This document shows, in pieces, positions 7,763 to 9,450 of a stretch of DNA of 9,450 nucleotides (position 1 is its first letter; every line of letters begins with the position of its first letter). The stretch is from Chitinophagia bacterium (GTDB taxonomy: Bacteria > Bacteroidota > Bacteroidia > Chitinophagales > Chitinophagaceae), in NCBI GenBank assembly GCA_010027295.1, contig RGVM01000064.1, positions 1 through 9,450 of the forward strand, given 5' to 3'. The position numbers and the translations under genes are program-made. A model generated the notes under the pieces. That model was not told the origin of the DNA. It worked only from the letters and a program-made list of their open reading frames with translations, and ran no database searches.

Positions 7763-7767
7763 GTGCG

Positions 7768-8337
7768 TTAGGATGTCGGGCCGGCCTGAGCTTTGCGCTC
7801 TCCAATGCGTCCCTGCGCCTCGGCGAAGGCCTGCGGCTCGTTCACAGGGTCGGGTATCAGCAGGTCGGGCTTGCCGTAGATGAAGCCCTTGCGGGTGTAG
7901 TTGGCGGGCGCGAAGGTCTCCGACAGATAGATGGCGTCCTTGGGACAGGCCTCCTCGCAAAGCCCGCAGAAGATGCAGCGCAGCATGTTGATCTCGTACT
8001 TGGCCGCATACTTCTCCTCGCGGTAGAGGTGCTCCTCGCCCTTCTGGCGTTCCGCCGCCTCCATGGTGATGGCCTCGGCCGGACAGGCGACGGCACAGAG
8101 GCCGCAGGCCGTGCAACGCTCTCTGCCCTCCTCGTCGCGGTTCAGCACGTGCAGGCCCCGGAAGGTCGGACTGAACGGGCGCTTCTCCTCCGGGTACTGG
8201 ACCGTCGCCTTCTTCTGGAACATGTGGCGGAAGGTGATGGCCATGCCCTTGAGAATAGCAGGGAGGTAGAGCCTCTCCATGAAGCTAAGCGGCTTCACTT
8301 CCAGGACTTTCGCTCGGTTCGTCAGCGGTTGCATCAT
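7768..8337 (-). CDS. nuoI: NADH-quinone oxidoreductase subunit I (two 4Fe-4S clusters)
   Basis: A 189-residue ferredoxin-like subunit of complex I that passes electrons from the peripheral arm toward the terminal cluster near the quinone. Two complete 4Fe-4S motifs are visible: Cys75, 78, 81 and 85 in CTACGLCAVACP, and Cys121, 124, 127 and 131 in CIFCGLCEEACP. Between them lies the family block EAAERQKGEEHLYREEKYAAKYEINMLR. The N-terminal segment (about 10-60) has the amphipathic MERLYLPAILKGMAITFRHMF stretch that sits on the membrane, followed by YPEEKRPFSPTFRGLH. The C-terminal tail is polar and variable. Two adjacent ATG codons (8337 and 8334) can both serve as start, behind an A-rich stretch with no Shine-Dalgarno; a two-codon ATG-AAA-TGA reading frame overlaps them. 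It starts 47 bases after the nuoH stop. Confidence 0.97.
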   Translation of the reverse strand: MMQPLTNRAKVLEVKPLSFMERLYLPAILKGMAITFRHMFQKKATVQYPEEKRPFSPTFRGLHVLNRDEEGRERCTACGLCAVACPAEAITMEAAERQKGEEHLYREEKYAAKYEINMLRCIFCGLCEEACPKDAIYLSETFAPANYTRKGFIYGKPDLLIPDPVNEPQAFAEAQGRIGERKAQAGPTS

Positions 8338-8384
8338 TTCATTTTTTAGAAACCCTGGACAGACCCGGGGTTCCTGTCATTCAT

Positions 8385-9450
8385 TCATCGGTTCAGCAGC
8401 AGGGTCACGGCCCCGGTGATCAGCATGTTGGCAAGAGCTAGGGGGAGCAGTTTCTTCCAGCCGAGCTCCATGAGCTGGTCGTAGCGGAAACGCGGGATGG
8501 TCCAGCGCACCCACATGAAGAGGAAAAGGAAGAAGACGATCTTGGCGAGCAGCGTCAGCGTGCCGAGGATGGCCACGATATTGGCCCCGATGGACTGCGA
8601 GAGCGAGGCCTCGTCGACGAAGGGTATGTCGTAGCCGCCGAAGAAGAGCGTGGACACGACGGCCGACGATACGATCATGTTGACGTACTCGGAGAACAGG
8701 AAGAAGCCCAGCTTCAGCGAGGAGTACTCCTGATGGTAGCCCATGTTGAGCTCGCTCTCCGCCTCGGGGAGGTCGAAGGGCGTGCGGTTGCACTCGGCGA
8801 ACACGCAGGTCAGGAAGATCAGGAAGCCGAGCGGCTGCACGAAGATGTTCCAGCCCAGCAGTCCGCCCCAGCCGCCGGCCATCTGCTGGCGGACGATGCC
8901 GCCCAGGCTCAGCGTGCCCGTGACCATCAGTAGCGCGATCAGGCTCAGCCCCATCGCCAACTCGTAGGAGATGATCTGCGAGGCGCCGCGGATGGCGGCC
9001 AGGAGCGAGAACTTGTTGTTGGAGGCCCATCCGCCGATCATGATGCCGAAGACACCCAGGCTGACGACGGCGAACACATATAAGATGCCGATGTCGGGGT
9101 CGGCGATCGTGAGCGACACCTTCCGGTCGAATATCTCGACCTCACTTCCCCAGGGCACGACCGCACCCGTGATGAGGGCCGTGAACATAGCGATGAAGGG
9201 GCCGAGAATGAAAAGCACCCTATTGGAGGCCAGGGGGATCAGCTCTTCCTTGAAGAAGAGCTTCACGCCGTCTGCCAGCGGCTGCAGCAGTCCGAAGGGA
9301 CCCGCACGGTTGGGACCGTACCTGTCCTGCATGAATCCGGCCACCTTGCGCTCGGCGAAAGTGGTGTAGAGGGCGATGCCCAGCAAGGCGAAGACCACGA
9401 CGGCGACCATCGTGAGCTTCTCCAGGAAAAGGGCGGTATCGATGGCGAGA
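8385..9450 (-). CDS. nuoH: NADH-quinone oxidoreductase subunit H (partial, N-terminus beyond window)
   Basis: The membrane subunit that forms most of the quinone chamber of complex I and docks the peripheral arm. The frame ends with TGA at 8385-8387 and stays open to the window edge. A Met at 9410 is not the real start: the codons before it read LAIDTALFLEKLT, which continues the usual NuoH N-terminal helix, so at least 354 residues belong to the protein and only a few are missing. Counting from that internal Met, the motifs are AERKVAGFMQDRYGPNRAGPFG (19-40), the loop KEELIP (54-59), SYELAMGLS (148-156), the acidic quinone-chamber loop NRTPFDLPEAESELNMGYHQEYSSLKLGFF (208-237), and the last-helix region WVRWTIPRFRYDQLMELGWK (300-319). 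All are canonical for NuoH. It is the first visible gene of the minus-strand run; nuoG would be expected upstream. Confidence 0.96.
   Translation of the reverse strand, partial: LAIDTALFLEKLTMVAVVVFALLGIALYTTFAERKVAGFMQDRYGPNRAGPFGLLQPLADGVKLFFKEELIPLASNRVLFILGPFIAMFTALITGAVVPWGSEVEIFDRKVSLTIADPDIGILYVFAVVSLGVFGIMIGGWASNNKFSLLAAIRGASQIISYELAMGLSLIALLMVTGTLSLGGIVRQQMAGGWGGLLGWNIFVQPLGFLIFLTCVFAECNRTPFDLPEAESELNMGYHQEYSSLKLGFFLFSEYVNMIVSSAVVSTLFFGGYDIPFVDEASLSQSIGANIVAILGTLTLLAKIVFFLFLFMWVRWTIPRFRYDQLMELGWKKLLPLALANMLITGAVTLLLNR

Noticed and set aside
7210..8349. A 379-codon plus-strand frame opposite nuoJ and nuoI
   Set aside because: It is also in register with both sense genes, gives a low-complexity protein rich in Glu, His, Gln and Arg, and lies opposite two unmistakable complex I subunits.
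8349..8374. A hairpin in the nuoH-nuoI spacer (GGAACCC with GGGTTTC on the minus strand)
   Set aside because: It has only seven pairs including one G-U, a 12-base loop and no T tract after it. It is too weak to annotate as a terminator.
1..9450. A search for mobile elements, CRISPR arrays, tRNA genes or an undescribed defence or biosynthetic system
   Set aside because: No transposase, terminal repeats, regularly spaced repeats or tRNA-like folds were visible. All long frames with sensible proteins are accounted for by complex I subunits, GH109 and the DUF5916-like fragment.

Overview
The window reads as chromosomal DNA from a GC-rich member of the Bacteroidota, most like the Chitinophagaceae/Chitinophagales. 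Three things point there: the style of the NuoI and NuoH proteins, a DUF5916-type outer-membrane-like protein next to a Tat-exported GH109 enzyme, and start codons that mostly lack a Shine-Dalgarno sequence. The taxonomic call comes from recognising protein families by eye, so the phylum is fairly secure and the family is tentative.

Left part, + strand (1-1923). First comes the 3' end of a DUF5916 / family-9-carbohydrate-binding-like protein, ending at 489. After 51 bases follows a complete Gfo/Idh/MocA-fold protein with an N-terminal twin-arginine motif and the whole set of GH109 (alpha-N-acetylgalactosaminidase type) sequence blocks. Both look like cell-envelope or periplasmic proteins, the second probably for glycan trimming.

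Junction (1924-2006). The two transcription directions converge here. A perfect 10-bp inverted repeat with a 4-base loop (1972-1995) is the likely terminator for one or both sides.

Right part, - strand (2007-9450). This is the distal, membrane-arm half of a respiratory complex I operon, transcribed right to left as nuoH (start cut by the window edge), nuoI, nuoJ, nuoK, nuoL, nuoM, nuoN. Spacers are 12-69 bases and no internal promoter is evident. NuoI carries two 4Fe-4S clusters toward the quinone site in NuoH. NuoJ and NuoK link that site to the three antiporter-like pumps NuoL, NuoM and NuoN, and all the expected buried Lys/Glu/His residues are present in these. The proximal genes (nuoA-G) should lie beyond base 9450. 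nuoN is the last gene before the terminator.

I see no mobile element, CRISPR array, tRNA or rRNA, and no convincing new system. The genes are intact apart from the two cut by the window ends. The points most worth a second look are the Tat-exported NAD-dependent glycosidase and its DUF5916 neighbour, the hairpins and short direct repeat in the nuoK-nuoL spacer, and the shared bidirectional terminator. No stretch longer than 300 bases lacks a gene.
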